In this document: one piece after another, positions 47,184-56,591 of the stretch | Layout: the number at the start of each line of letters is the position of its first letter | Numbering within the stretch: the stretch's first letter is position 1 | Assembly: GCA_945877815.1 (NCBI GenBank) | Contig: CAMDWJ010000007.1 | Coordinates: 1-64,000, forward strand | DNA: 64,000 nt | Source of the DNA: Caenispirillum bisanense | GTDB taxonomy: Bacteria > Pseudomonadota > Alphaproteobacteria > Rhodospirillales > UBA2165 | Direction: 5' to 3' | Translations under genes and position numbers: made by a program | The notes under the pieces: model-generated | What the model was told of the DNA's origin: nothing | Database searches by the model: none | What the model saw: the letters and a program-made list of their open reading frames with translations, nothing else

Positions 47184-48494
47184 TTACAGAATAAACTTAC
47201 TCAGATCCGTATTCTTCGCGAGTTCGCCGACGCGTGCACGCACAAGTGCCGCGTCGATGGCGATGGTTTCGCCGGCGCGGTCTGCCGCAGTGAAGCTGAT
47301 TTCTTCGAGCAGTTTTTCCAGCACCGTGTGCAGGCGGCGGGCACCTATATTCTCGACCGAGGAATTGATGAGGGCGGCGAGACGCGCCAGCTCGGCGATG
47401 GCATCGTCGGTGAATTGAAGCGTCACATTTTCGGTCGCCATCAGCGCCACATATTGCTTGATGAGGCTCGCTTCGGGCTCGGTGAGGATGCGCACGAAAT
47501 CGTTCTCGGTGAGCGCGTTGAGGGCCACGCGGATTGGCAGGCGTCCCTGCAGTTCAGGCAAAAGATCCGAGGGCTTGGCGAGATGGAAGGCGCCCGACGC
47601 GATGAACAGGATATGATCGGTCTTCACGGTGCCGTGCTTGGTCGGAACGGCAGTGCCTTCGATCAGCGGCAAGAGATCGCGCTGCACGCCCTCGCGGCTG
47701 ACATCGGCGCCGGCGCGCTCGGAACGCGCGGTGATCTTGTCGATCTCGTCGAGGAAGACGATGCCGTTATTCTCAACCGCCGAAATCGCATCGCGTACCA
47801 CGACTTCCTCGTCGAGCAGCTTGTCGGATTCGTCTTCCATCAAAACGGCGTATGAGTCGGACACCAGCATGCGCTTTTTCTTGGTGCGCTTGCCGAAGGC
47901 CTTGCCCATGATGTCGTTGAGATTGATCATGCCCATTTGCGAGCCGGGCATGCCGGGGATATCGAAGGTCGGCATGCCGGCGGTTCCCGTATCGGCAACC
48001 TCGACCTCGACTTCCTTGTCGGCCAGCTCGCCCTCGCGCAGCATCTTGCGGAATTTCTGCCGCGTATCCTTGGCGGCGTTTTCGCCGACCAGCGCATCGA
48101 GGATGCGTTCTTCGGCGCGGAGCTCGGCCTTCACGGTCACGTTCTTGCGCATGCGCTCGCGGGTTTCATGGATGGAAATCTCGACCAGATCGCGGATGAT
48201 TTGCTCGACGTCGCGCCCGACATAGCCGACTTCCGTGAATTTGGTCGCTTCGACTTTCAGGAACGGCGCTTCGGCCAGGCGCGCGAGACGGCGCGCGATC
48301 TCAGTTTTGCCGACGCCGGTCGGCCCGATCATCAGGATATTTTTTGGCAGCACCTCGTCCTTGAGTGGACCTACCAATTGCTGGCGGCGCCAGCGGTTGC
48401 GCAGCGCCACCGCGACTGCGCGCTTGGCGTCGGTCTGGCCGATGATATAGCGGTCGAGCTCGGAGACGATCTCGCGCGGGGAAAAATTGCTCAT
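47184..48494 (-). CDS. hslU: HslU ATPase subunit of the HslVU protease
   Basis: AAA+ unfoldase that feeds proteins into the HslV peptidase. [20 protein letters not shown] starts the protein; Walker A is GPTGVGKT at residues 57-64, Walker B is [11 protein letters not shown], and the I-domain lies between. The C-terminus TDLSKFIL contacts HslV. ATG 48494 gives 436 residues; the frame runs on to 48773 inside hslV. It overlaps hslV by 4 bp (ATGA). Its last 30 codons exist a second time at 46197-46290. Confidence 0.97.
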   Translation of the reverse strand: MSNFSPREIVSELDRYIIGQTDAKRAVAVALRNRWRRQQLVGPLKDEVLPKNILMIGPTGVGKTEIARRLARLAEAPFLKVEATKFTEVGYVGRDVEQIIRDLVEISIHETRERMRKNVTVKAELRAEERILDALVGENAAKDTRQKFRKMLREGELADKEVEVEVADTGTAGMPTFDIPGMPGSQMGMINLNDIMGKAFGKRTKKKRMLVSDSYAVLMEDESDKLLDEEVVVRDAISAVENNGIVFLDEIDKITARSERAGADVSREGVQRDLLPLIEGTAVPTKHGTVKTDHILFIASGAFHLAKPSDLLPELQGRLPIRVALNALTENDFVRILTEPEASLIKQYVALMATENVTLQFTDDAIAELARLAALINSSVENIGARRLHTVLEKLLEEISFTAADRAGETIAIDAALVRARVGELAKNTDLSKFIL

Positions 48495-49048
48495 TTCGCC
48501 TCGAGCTTTTCCAGGGTGACGTTGCCGTTGGTATAGACGCAGATATCGGCGGCGATCGCCATGGCGCGGCGCGCGATGGCCTCGGCGTCCATATCGGGGC
48601 GGTCGATCAAGGCGCGCGCGGCGGCGAGCGCGTAATTGCCCCCCGATCCGATGCCGATCAGCCCATCGGCAGGCTCCAGCACGTCGCCGGTGCCCGATAC
48701 GATGAGCGAGGCTTTGGAATCGGCCACCGCCATCATGGCTTCGAGGCGGCGCAAATAACGATCGGTGCGCCAATCCTTGGCCAATTCGACGCAGGCGCGG
48801 GTCAATTGCCCGGGATGCTGCTCCAATTTCGCTTCCAAACGCTCGAACAAGGTAAAGGCATCGGCGGTCGCACCCGCGAAGCCGACGATGACCGAGCCGC
48901 CCGCCAGGCGGCGCACTTTGATGGCGTTATGTTTGACGATTGTGTCGCCCATGCTGACTTGGCCGTCGCCGGCGACGACGACTTCGTTGCCTTTGCGCAA
49001 CGAGAGGATCGTGGTTCCGTGCCATGCGGGGGAATTTGAGGACGACAT
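48491..49048 (-). CDS. hslV: HslV peptidase subunit
   Basis: Proteasome-like Thr protease. [20 protein letters not shown] contains the N-terminal Thr nucleophile after processing; [17 protein letters not shown] and [15 protein letters not shown] follow. ATG 49048 gives 185 residues with an 11-residue leader before TT; the frame is open to 49099. It lies directly upstream of hslU. hslVU and the divergent his genes are in the conserved origin-side order. Confidence 0.97.
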   Translation of the reverse strand: MSSSNSPAWHGTTILSLRKGNEVVVAGDGQVSMGDTIVKHNAIKVRRLAGGSVIVGFAGATADAFTLFERLEAKLEQHPGQLTRACVELAKDWRTDRYLRRLEAMMAVADSKASLIVSGTGDVLEPADGLIGIGSGGNYALAAARALIDRPDMDAEAIARRAMAIAADICVYTNGNVTLEKLEAK

Positions 49049-49154
49049 ATTTGGCTGGCTTTCCGAAGGGGCTTGAGCATTCCGATGTAGTTTTTCCAAA
49101 GAGCCGGGTCAATGGATAGCCTGTTAAACGGGCGCGATCTCGTCGTGGCGACGG

Positions 49155-49718
49155 CTAGTTTCCGACCTTTTCTTTTTGGGCAGTCCCTTTTTTTGGATTG
49201 GACCCGGCCGGCACATCGGCGGGCAGCGGCATTTGCGCCGCGGCGTTCAGTCGGTAAATCTGGGCGACATTGTCGTGCGCGACCTTTCGCGCAACCTCCG
49301 GCGGCAGTTGTGACAACATGCGCTGCAAATTCTCCAATCCGGTGGCGGTGCCGCCACGCGCCTGCGGGCTGTCCTGATAAAAGGTGTCGGTGCCCAGCAC
49401 GAAGCGATTGGAAAAATCTGAGATGAGCCGGACCCAATCCGGTTTGAGCGTTCCTTGTGGGGTCAGGGCATCAGCAACGACCTCGGGGCGAGATCTTTGA
49501 ATCCGAAAGCTCATGTACAGGTTCGTATTGCGGGTCAGAAGTTCGCGCACGATCGCGGGCGTGCGTGTCGCCAAGGGTTCGCCGCCGACATGCGCCCAGA
49601 CGATCTTAGTCTGCCGATTGTGGGCGAGAAACCGTTCGAGCCCATTCTGGTTTTGCGTCAGCCGCAATGGATTTGGATGTTGCGCAGCCGGATTCACGAG
49701 ATTAAGCGGCAGATCCAT
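49155..49718 (-). pseudogene. C-terminal remnant of an amidohydrolase (Amidohydro_2)
   Basis: 187 residues with LPLNLVNPAAQHPN, the QTKIVWAHVGGEPL metal-site segment, FVLGTDTF with the Asp, and the DNVAQIYRLNAAA end, which fit the C-terminal half of amidohydrolase-related proteins, normally 280-370 residues. The N-terminal half with the HxH metal motif is missing; a TAA lies about 85 bp upstream in frame. It may be translated, but as an enzyme it should be dead. It lies between hslV and hisB, facing hslVU direction. Confidence 0.65.
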
Positions 49719-49854
49719 ATCGCGTGGGACGAGGCGGCTGTGTCGGAAGAAGCGGACTTTCGTCCGGATCGTCGGGGCGCGCCAGGACGGGCGGCTTCCC
49801 CTTTAATTCTTGCGCTTATCCTGTTACAACCCTGCCGCAATTGGAGCCCTAGAA

Positions 49855-50454
49855 ATGCGTCAGGCGCACATCGAGCGCAAAACCAAGGAGACCCAGATCG
49901 TCGCGTCCGTCAACCTCGACGGCACCGGCCGATACGACGTGTCCACCGGGATCGGCTTTCTCGACCATATGCTGGAGCAGCTGTCGCGCCACAGCCTGAT
50001 GGATCTGGAGCTGAAGGCGAAGGGCGATCTGCACATCGATTTTCACCACACGACCGAGGATTCGGGCATCGTCATCGGCGAGGCTGTGAACAAGGCGCTG
50101 GGCGACCGCAAGGGCATCACGCGTTTCGGTTCCGCGCTCGTGCCGCTCGACGAGGCGCTGAGCCGTGTCGTCGTCGATTGCTCGAACCGCCCCTATCTCG
50201 TGTGGAAGGTCAATTTCTCGCGGCCTAAACTGGGCGATATGGATACCGAGCTGTTCAAGGAATGGTTCCAGGCCTTCGCCCAGGCGGCGGGCCTGACGCT
50301 GCATGTTGAATCGCTCTACGGCGAGAACAACCACCATATCGTCGAGTCCGCTTATAAGGGTCTTGCCCGCGCATTGCGCCAGGCGATCACGCTGGACGAG
50401 CGCGCGATCGGTGTCGTTCCCTCGACCAAGGGCGTTCTGTCTAGCCAGCCCTAA
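49855..50454 (+). CDS. hisB: Imidazoleglycerol-phosphate dehydratase
   Basis: Sixth step of histidine synthesis. [36 protein letters not shown] and the C-terminal [20 protein letters not shown] hold the two Mn-binding His motifs. 199 residues, single-function type. ATG 49855; the open frame begins upstream at 49810. First gene of hisB-(membrane protein)-DUF2628-hisH-hisA-hisF-hisE. Confidence 0.97.
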   Translation: MRQAHIERKTKETQIVASVNLDGTGRYDVSTGIGFLDHMLEQLSRHSLMDLELKAKGDLHIDFHHTTEDSGIVIGEAVNKALGDRKGITRFGSALVPLDEALSRVVVDCSNRPYLVWKVNFSRPKLGDMDTELFKEWFQAFAQAAGLTLHVESLYGENNHHIVESAYKGLARALRQAITLDERAIGVVPSTKGVLSSQP

Positions 50455-50474
50455 GGCGCCGGGGTAAGCCCTTC

Positions 50475-52466
50475 ATGCTGCCCCTTCTCGCCATCATCGG
50501 ATATTTCGCCTCGGCTTTCGGCTGGGGCAGCGCGCTCGTGATTTGGGCCCTGCCGCGCGGCGGATTCTATCCGGCCCTGACGGCGGCGCTGGGACTGGTG
50601 GCGCTGAGCTTCGTCGGCGGGATCTTGAACGCGCTGCATGGTGTGAACGACGTCACGCTCGATGCGCTGGTCGTCATCGGATGGCTGCTGGCCGGGATCT
50701 TCCTGATGTGCAATCGCACCCGCCTGCGGAATGTCGTTACCCGCGAAAACCTGCGCGATCTGCCGGTGGTATTTCTGCTGGGTGCGGTTTTTGTCTTTCT
50801 GGCCCTGACCCTGTTGCCCGGCAACTCCTTTAATATTTTCGACGATTTTCAGATTTATCTCGCCCTGCCGATGCGCATGCTCCAGCTCGGCACGCTTGCG
50901 GGCAATCCGTTCGATGGGGCTGGCTCGGCCGTGCTGGGCGCGCAATCCTTTTTCCAAGCAATTATTCTGCGGCGCTTTGGTCTCGGCTATGTCGCCGGCT
51001 TCGATGCGGTCTTCTGCCTTGTGCTTGCGGGCTGGCTGGTAATCGAGATCGCGCGGCTCGCCGGGGTCAATCGCGGCATGCAGTTCCTGGCGCTGATGGT
51101 CTATCTCGGCGTCAATCCGGCGACGGCCAATATCACGTCGGTCTATTCGGGTGGCTTGATGGTCCTCACGCTCACGGCGCTGACGATTCTGCTCGCGCGC
51201 TCTCCCGCGAACGGGCGGATCGCTTTTCTGCTCGGCGCCTGTGCTGCCGCCGCAGTCACCTTCAAGGTCACATATCTTTTGGTGGTTGCGATCTATGGCA
51301 TTAGCGTCGTCGGGCTGGATTGGCTGCACGCGCGGCGCCAATCCGCGCCGAAGATCGTAACGGGCCGCGCGATCACAATCGCGTTGACGGGTGCCGCCGC
51401 CGTCTTGGTCCCGTGGATCGCGGTCTACGGGCCGGACTCGATATCGCTGTTGCCGCTGCTTGCGCAAAATCCGATCGTCATTCCGCCGTTCGAACGCCCG
51501 CCCGGCTATGCGCCGCTCTACCTCGATGTTTTGTTGACTTTCAAGCCGTTCATCTATGGCGCGACCTATGGTGCCTATGGCATCGGCGTGGCGACACTTC
51601 TCTTGGGCACCGGATTGGTTCTGTGGCGCCTCGCGGCGATAACCGGTTCGGCTCGCCGCCGCGACATCCCTATTGTCGAGATCGTCGCCAGTGCGCTGGC
51701 CTTTGCCTGCCTGGTCTCGTTCTTCGCCTCATCCTTTATGACCGATCTGGAATCGGTTTTGCGCTTTGCCGCGCCCGTTTTTGCCGGCGCGCTTGCCCTG
51801 ACGACCATTCTGCTCGGCTTGCGTATTCAAGAGATTGTCGCCGACGGGCCGTCCCGTCCGAGCGATCTGACGGTGGGGCGCTTTTTGCGCCAGCGCAGCC
51901 TGTTGCTCGTGCCGGCGCTGGTTATCGCTCTTTTCGCTCCGAGCCTACGCGACCGGATTGTTTGGGCCGCCGAATACCGAACGCAAATCTCCTTCGCCGC
52001 CGCGCGCGACACCACTTATTTGACCTTCCTGCAAAACACGCTTGGGGTGGGGGTTCAATCCTGGCTGTCCGGGCTGCAAGGGCGCATCCCCGAGAACGAG
52101 CGGATTTTCGTGTGGAGTTCCAATTCCTTCCTGATGGATTATCGGCGTAATCCAATCTTCGCCTTCACCATGCAGGGATATTCGCATCCTTTTTTGCGCT
52201 TTCCGCCCGCCGGCAGCGCCAAGGAGACTACACAGGCGCTTAAGAACATCGGGGTGCGCTACATCCTGTGGGAACATGCGGGCTACACGATGGGCGACGA
52301 GCGCGAATATATCCAATCCGGCCTGTCGCGGTTCAACCATCTGCGGACGACTAATCTTTTGACGCTGCGCTTGTTGAGTTACTTGAAATTCATCGGCCAG
52401 CGCACGACGCCGGTCTATGCCGACAATCGGATCGTCATTTTTGCGGTCGAATCTATCGTCGATTGA
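50475..52466 (+). CDS. Unknown polytopic membrane protein
   Basis: 663 residues; about 11-12 membrane segments in the first 480 residues (LLAIIGYFASAFGWGSALVI; AVLVPWIAVYG; ALALTTILLGLRI) and a soluble C-terminal domain (about 500-663). The layout, with an extracytoplasmic tail and early Asp residues (FNIFDDFQIYLALPMRMLQ), resembles GT-C-type glycosyltransferases, but I find no decisive motif. It lies 20 bp after hisB, inside the his operon, where relatives have DUF2628 directly. Confidence 0.6.
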   Translation: MLPLLAIIGYFASAFGWGSALVIWALPRGGFYPALTAALGLVALSFVGGILNALHGVNDVTLDALVVIGWLLAGIFLMCNRTRLRNVVTRENLRDLPVVFLLGAVFVFLALTLLPGNSFNIFDDFQIYLALPMRMLQLGTLAGNPFDGAGSAVLGAQSFFQAIILRRFGLGYVAGFDAVFCLVLAGWLVIEIARLAGVNRGMQFLALMVYLGVNPATANITSVYSGGLMVLTLTALTILLARSPANGRIAFLLGACAAAAVTFKVTYLLVVAIYGISVVGLDWLHARRQSAPKIVTGRAITIALTGAAAVLVPWIAVYGPDSISLLPLLAQNPIVIPPFERPPGYAPLYLDVLLTFKPFIYGATYGAYGIGVATLLLGTGLVLWRLAAITGSARRRDIPIVEIVASALAFACLVSFFASSFMTDLESVLRFAAPVFAGALALTTILLGLRIQEIVADGPSRPSDLTVGRFLRQRSLLLVPALVIALFAPSLRDRIVWAAEYRTQISFAAARDTTYLTFLQNTLGVGVQSWLSGLQGRIPENERIFVWSSNSFLMDYRRNPIFAFTMQGYSHPFLRFPPAGSAKETTQALKNIGVRYILWEHAGYTMGDEREYIQSGLSRFNHLRTTNLLTLRLLSYLKFIGQRTTPVYADNRIVIFAVESIVD

Positions 52467-52527
52467 GCCTTCGTTTCGTGCGTTTGGCTGGCGCGCCAAA
52501 AGGCGCCCTGTTACAAGAACCCCCATC

Positions 52528-52950
52528 ATGCGCACCTTCACAATCCATATTCCGCGCCGGCCCTGGGCCTCGACTGCGTCGACCGTGGCCGCCGCGCGCG
52601 CGGTGAAGGAAGGTTTCTCCTGGCCCGCCTTCTTCCTGTCGTTCGTTTGGGCCTTGTGGCACCGGCTGTGGTTGATGGCGGGGGCCCTGATCGCGATCGA
52701 ACTCGCGGCCGGCTTTGCTGCCAATGCGGTGGGGCTCGATGTTGTGACGGAAAGTGCGATCTCGCTCGGCATTGCGCTGATCGTCGGCTGGGTCGCCAAC
52801 GATCTGCTGCGCGAACGCTTGGAACATCACGGGCTGGCCATGGGTGGGGTCGTTCTTGCAGATTCCGGCGAAGAGGCGGTGAACCGCTTTTTCGGCGAGG
52901 CGCCGGCGCGCGACGGATTCAGCCCATCCTCGACGCGGAGCGCGATGTGA
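52528..52950 (+). CDS. DUF2628 membrane protein
   Basis: 140 residues with two membrane segments ([37 protein letters not shown]) and the family start [14 protein letters not shown]2628 proteins have no known function but are commonly encoded between hisB and hisH in Alphaproteobacteria. ATG 52528 opens the family N-terminus; the frame is open to 52417. Its stop overlaps the hisH GTG. Confidence 0.85.
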   Translation: MRTFTIHIPRRPWASTASTVAAARAVKEGFSWPAFFLSFVWALWHRLWLMAGALIAIELAAGFAANAVGLDVVTESAISLGIALIVGWVANDLLRERLEHHGLAMGGVVLADSGEEAVNRFFGEAPARDGFSPSSTRSAM

Positions 52951-53582
52951 AAGTCGCGCTCATCGATTACGGCTCGGGCAATCTCCGTTCGGCCGCCAAG
53001 GCGTTCGAACGTGCGGCCGGATCGAAAGGCACCGTTATCGTCACGGCGGACGCGCGCGATCTTGCGAACGCCACGCATATCGTGCTGCCGGGTGTCGGCG
53101 CCTTTCGCGATTGCCGCGACGGCGTGGTCGCGATCCCCGGCATGATGGAGGCGCTGACGCGCGCGGTGATTGAGGATAAGAAACCTTTTCTCGGCATCTG
53201 CGTCGGCATGCAACTGATGGCGAGCGTCGGCCGCGAGCATGGCGACACACCCGGCTTCGGCTGGATCCCGGGCGAGGTCGCGCGGCTGACGCCGTCCGAT
53301 CCCGGGCTCAAGATTCCGCATATGGGCTGGAACGATCTCAGCTTCGCGCGCGAGTCCCATCCGGTCCTGAAATCTTTATCGCCCGGCGATTATGCCTATT
53401 TCGTTCATTCCTATGCGTTGCGCGCTGAGTCCACATCGCATGTACTCGCCACGGTCGATTATGCGGGCGCGGTGAGCGCGATCGTCGGGCGCGACAATCT
53501 GCTGGGCACGCAATTCCATCCCGAGAAAAGTCAGCGTGTGGGCGCTGCGTTCATTTCGGGCTTCCTGAAGTGGAGCCCATGA
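52947..53582 (+). CDS. hisH: Imidazole glycerol phosphate synthase glutaminase subunit
   Basis: Supplies ammonia from glutamine to HisF. It has [19 protein letters not shown] at the start, the nucleophile Cys in [11 protein letters not shown], and the His/Glu of the triad in [10 protein letters not shown]. 211 residues. The GTG start at 52947 overlaps the DUF2628 stop; the open frame upstream belongs to DUF2628 in another frame. Confidence 0.97.
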   Translation: MKVALIDYGSGNLRSAAKAFERAAGSKGTVIVTADARDLANATHIVLPGVGAFRDCRDGVVAIPGMMEALTRAVIEDKKPFLGICVGMQLMASVGREHGDTPGFGWIPGEVARLTPSDPGLKIPHMGWNDLSFARESHPVLKSLSPGDYAYFVHSYALRAESTSHVLATVDYAGAVSAIVGRDNLLGTQFHPEKSQRVGAAFISGFLKWSP

Positions 53583-53595
53583 GAGCGCGCAGGCG

Positions 53596-54327
53596 ATGAG
53601 CATGATCTTTTTCCCCGCCATCGATCTGAAGGACGGCCATTGCGTGCGTCTCTATAAGGGCGAGATGGCGAAGGCGACGGTCTTCGGAACCGACCCGGCT
53701 TCGCAGGCGCGCGATTTCGAGCGAGCCGGGTGTCGATGGATTCATGTCGTCGATCTCAATGGTGCTTTCGCCGGCAAGCCGGTCAATGCCGACGCGGTCG
53801 AGGCGATCCTTAGCTCCGTGACGGTGCCAATCCAATTGGGTGGCGGCATCCGCTCGCTCGCCACCGTGGCACTTTGGCTGGAGCGCGGTGTGGCGCGCGT
53901 CATTCTCGGCACGGCGGCGCTGAAGGATCCCGATCTGGTGATTGAGGCTTGTCGCGCCTATCCAGGTAAGATCGCGGTTGGCATCGATGCGCGGGACGGC
54001 CGCGTCGCCGTCGAAGGCTGGGCCGAAACCTCGGATATCACCGCACTCGATCTCGCGCGCAAGTTCGAAGACGCGGGCGTGGCCGCCATCATCTATACCG
54101 ACATCGAACGCGACGGCGCTATGGGCGGGCCGAATGTCGAGGCGACCGTGGCCTTGGCGCGCGCCGTCACCATCCCGGTGATCGCGTCGGGCGGCGTGTC
54201 GCGGATGGGCGATCTATCCGCGCTGAAAGATGCGGGGGGCGATATCCTGGCGGGCGTGATCGCGGGTCGCGCGGTTTACGATGGGCGCGTCGAGCCCGGC
54301 GCCGCGCAGGCGTTGCTCGATCGATGA
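53596..54327 (+). CDS. hisA: ProFAR isomerase HisA
   Basis: Opens the ribose ring of ProFAR by an Amadori rearrangement. [20 protein letters not shown] with the catalytic Asp, [13 protein letters not shown], and the second catalytic Asp in [14 protein letters not shown] are visible in a TIM barrel. 243 residues. Starts at ATG 53596 or 53602, 13 bp after hisH. Confidence 0.97.
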   Translation: MSMIFFPAIDLKDGHCVRLYKGEMAKATVFGTDPASQARDFERAGCRWIHVVDLNGAFAGKPVNADAVEAILSSVTVPIQLGGGIRSLATVALWLERGVARVILGTAALKDPDLVIEACRAYPGKIAVGIDARDGRVAVEGWAETSDITALDLARKFEDAGVAAIIYTDIERDGAMGGPNVEATVALARAVTIPVIASGGVSRMGDLSALKDAGGDILAGVIAGRAVYDGRVEPGAAQALLDR

Positions 54328-54346
54328 CAAAGATTTGGGTAAAAGT

Positions 54347-54415
54347 TTTTTTCCCGTCCCCGCGAAAGCGGGAATCCAGCTGGATGCCCGCCTGCGCGGG
54401 CATGACGAAGGGTAT
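54347..54415. repeat. Palindromic repeat between hisA and hisF
   Basis: Two nested palindromes: GTCCCCGCGAAAGCGGGAAT and ATGCCCGCCTGCGCGGGCAT, separated by ccagctgg. This is a common alphaproteobacterial intergenic repeat type and would form strong hairpins in the his transcript. Confidence 0.8.
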
Positions 54416-54420
54416 TTAGA

Positions 54421-55197
54421 ATGCTGACGGTGCGCATCATTCCCTGCCTCGACGTCGACAAGGGCCGCGTGGTCAAGGGCGTGAACTTCGTCGATCTGCG
54501 CGACGCCGGCGATCCGGTGGAACAGGCGAAACTTTACGACGCCGCCGGCGCCGACGAACTCACCTTTCTCGACATCACCGCGAGCCATGAGAACCGCGAC
54601 ACCATCTTCGACGTGGTGCGCCGCACCGCCGAGCAGTGTTTCATGCCGGTTACCGTGGGCGGTGGTGTGCGCGCCATCGAAGACGTACGCAAACTTCTGC
54701 TGGCGGGTGCGGACAAGGTCTCGATCAATTCCGCAGCCATTGCCAATCCGCCGTTCGTTGCCGAGGCTGCCAACAAATTCGGCAGCCAATGCATCGTCGT
54801 CGCCATCGATGCGAAAAAGGTTGGGGACCATTTCGAAATATTCACTCACGGCGGGCGGCGCGCGACCGGCATTGAGGCGGTGGGTTGGGCGCAGCGCATG
54901 GCCGAATTGGGAGCGGGCGAAATCCTGCTTACCTCGATGGACCGCGACGGCACTAAGATCGGCTTCGATCTGCCGCTGACCCGCGCGATCGCCGATGCGG
55001 TGAGCATTCCGGTGATCGCGTCCGGCGGCGTCGGCACACTCGACCATCTGGTCGCGGGTGTGACCGAAGGCCATGCGAGCGCGGTGCTCGCCGCCTCGAT
55101 TTTCCATTTCGGCACCTTTTCCATCGCCGAGGCCAAGGATCATATGCGCCGCGCGGGCCTTCCCATCCGCGGTGCCGATCAGGGAGATGCGTTATGA
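54421..55197 (+). CDS. hisF: Imidazole glycerol phosphate synthase cyclase subunit
   Basis: Joins PRFAR and ammonia to give imidazole glycerol phosphate and [25 protein letters not shown] carries the first catalytic Asp; the second lies in [15 protein letters not shown]. 258 residues. It begins 6 bp after the repeat and overlaps hisE by 4 bp. Confidence 0.97.
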   Translation: MLTVRIIPCLDVDKGRVVKGVNFVDLRDAGDPVEQAKLYDAAGADELTFLDITASHENRDTIFDVVRRTAEQCFMPVTVGGGVRAIEDVRKLLLAGADKVSINSAAIANPPFVAEAANKFGSQCIVVAIDAKKVGDHFEIFTHGGRRATGIEAVGWAQRMAELGAGEILLTSMDRDGTKIGFDLPLTRAIADAVSIPVIASGGVGTLDHLVAGVTEGHASAVLAASIFHFGTFSIAEAKDHMRRAGLPIRGADQGDAL

Positions 55198-55529
55198 CAG
55201 CCGAGTTGGATGTGTGGATTCTCGAACGTTTGTTCGAGGTGATCGAAAGCCGGCGCGGCGCCGATCCCGCGAGCTCCTATACCGCGAAACTGTTGGCGGC
55301 CGGTACACCGACGATCGCGCGCAAGCTGACCGAGGAAGCGACCGAAACCCTGATGGCGGCGGTCTCGGAAGGCAAGGAGCGCGTCGTCGCGGAAAGTGCC
55401 GATTTGCTCTACCATCTGCTGGTGCTCTGGGCGGCTGAGGGTGTCAAGCCGGTCGAGGTTTGGGCCGAACTCGCCAAGCGCGAGGGCATGAGCGGGATCG
55501 AGGAGAAGAATTCGCGTAACCTTAAGTAA
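55194..55529 (+). CDS. hisE: Phosphoribosyl-ATP pyrophosphatase
   Basis: Second step of histidine synthesis. The MazG-like helical pattern is clear: [36 protein letters not shown] and [17 protein letters not shown]. 111 residues. ATG 55194 overlaps the hisF stop. A repeat hairpin follows 9 bp after the stop. Confidence 0.96.
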   Translation: MTAELDVWILERLFEVIESRRGADPASSYTAKLLAAGTPTIARKLTEEATETLMAAVSEGKERVVAESADLLYHLLVLWAAEGVKPVEVWAELAKREGMSGIEEKNSRNLK

Positions 55530-55537
55530 AAAGCCGT

Positions 55538-55620
55538 CATGGCCGCACTTGTTGCGGCCATCCACGAACTTCACGGCGTTTCGGCCACGTGGATGCCCGG
55601 ATCAAGTCCGGGCATGACGC
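55538..55620. repeat. Short copy of the MITE core palindromes
   Basis: Contains ATGGCCGCACTTGTTGCGGCCAT and GGATGCCCGGATCAAGTCCGGGCAT, the same palindrome types as at 9270-9420, 25.7 kb and 39.0 kb, without the CCGGTTTAAAT ends. It lies between hisE and the HIT gene and could end the his transcript. Confidence 0.7.
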
Positions 55621-55638
55621 CCAGAAATGGAGGCGTTT

Positions 55639-56007
55639 GTGGCCGTTTACGACGACAATAATCTCTTCGCCAAAATTTTGCGGGGCGAGATTCCCTGCAA
55701 AAAGGTCTACGAGGACCAATATGCCTTGGCCTTCCACGACATCAATCCGCAGGCCCCGACCCATATCCTGGTGATTCCCAAAGGCAAATACCTCTCCTAC
55801 GACGATTATTCGCAAAAAGCCTCGGCCGAGGAAATCGCCGGGCTGATGCGCGCGGTCGGGACAGTCGCCCGCGAAATTGGCCTGGATGCGCCCGGATACC
55901 GGATTTTGTCCAATATCGGCACCGATGGCGGCCAGGAAGTGCCGCATCTGCATTTTCACCTGTTCGGGGGCCGGCGCCTCGGCCCGATGCTCAAGCGTGA
56001 CAATTAA
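55639..56007 (+). CDS. HIT-family protein (HinT-like)
   Basis: A purine nucleoside phosphoramidase-like protein. The HIT motif is VPHLHFHLFGG near the C-terminus; NNLFAKILRGEIPCKKVYED is the typical beginning. GTG 55639 has GGAGG at 5 nt (55629-55633) and gives 122 residues; an ATG at 55627 overlaps that ribosome-binding site and would add four residues. The substrate in the cell is not known. It follows hisE after the repeat. Confidence 0.93.
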   Translation: MAVYDDNNLFAKILRGEIPCKKVYEDQYALAFHDINPQAPTHILVIPKGKYLSYDDYSQKASAEEIAGLMRAVGTVAREIGLDAPGYRILSNIGTDGGQEVPHLHFHLFGGRRLGPMLKRDN

Positions 56008-56061
56008 TCGGGCGCCAAGGCTCTTAAAGCGCCGTTAACCGGAATGGTATAGAACGGGTCC

Positions 56062-56382
56062 ATGGCGGATAACGACACCATCGGACAAACCCTCGGCGCG
56101 GCTTTTCTCGATGCCAGCGAATCGAAAAATGGCGCGATCATGGATGTCGATATCGACATCGTCGCGGTGCTCGGCACTGCGGAACTCAAGATTTCCCAAA
56201 TCCTGCAACTCGGCCGCGGCGCGGTCGTCGAACTTGATCGCCGCATCGGCGAGCCGGTCGATCTACAGGCCGAACGCCGCCTCATCGCGCGCGGCGAGGT
56301 CGTGGTGGTCGAGGACAAGCTCGCCGTCCAATTGACCGAGATCGTGAAGCGCAATCGCACGGACAGCCGTAACGCGATCTAA
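56062..56382 (+). CDS. fliN: Flagellar motor switch protein FliN
   Basis: 106 residues of FliN/SpoA type: DIVAVLGTAELKISQILQLG and AVVELDRRIGEPVDLQAERR followed by ARGEVVVVEDKLAVQLTEIV. FliN forms the lower C-ring of the flagellar motor. It stands alone here, without fliM, fliG or other flagellar genes in the window. Start ATG 56062. Confidence 0.9.
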   Translation: MADNDTIGQTLGAAFLDASESKNGAIMDVDIDIVAVLGTAELKISQILQLGRGAVVELDRRIGEPVDLQAERRLIARGEVVVVEDKLAVQLTEIVKRNRTDSRNAI

Positions 56383-56480
56383 GTGGCTGCGGGCTCATCG
56401 CTCCTTTTTTCACACCTGCCGATCTCTTCGAAATCCGAGCACCATGGATGGAATTGCGGCTGCGTCGCGATTGCGAATTA

Positions 56481-56520
56481 TCGTTAATCAAGTTCCGTAT
56501 CTGATTAAGTCGCTTTACAA
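56481..56520 (+). promoter_or_regulatory. Shared upstream element, copy 1
   Basis: TCGTTAA (56481-56487) and, starting 25 bp later, TAAGTCGCTTTACA (56506-56519). The second part begins 86 bp before the Rieske 1 ATG. The same two blocks occur ahead of Rieske 2 and 3. It could be a promoter (18-bp gap between blocks) or an operator; the sequence alone does not decide. Confidence 0.6.
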
Positions 56521-56591
56521 GTTGTGGCCGGGGTCTCAGAATTTTCCCCTGTTTCCGCATGGTCATTACTAGGCAGTGGAGGATTTAATTT

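Noticed and set aside
48495..48773. N-terminal extension of hslU
   Set aside because: It lies inside hslV in another frame; HslU proteins start at [10 protein letters not shown].
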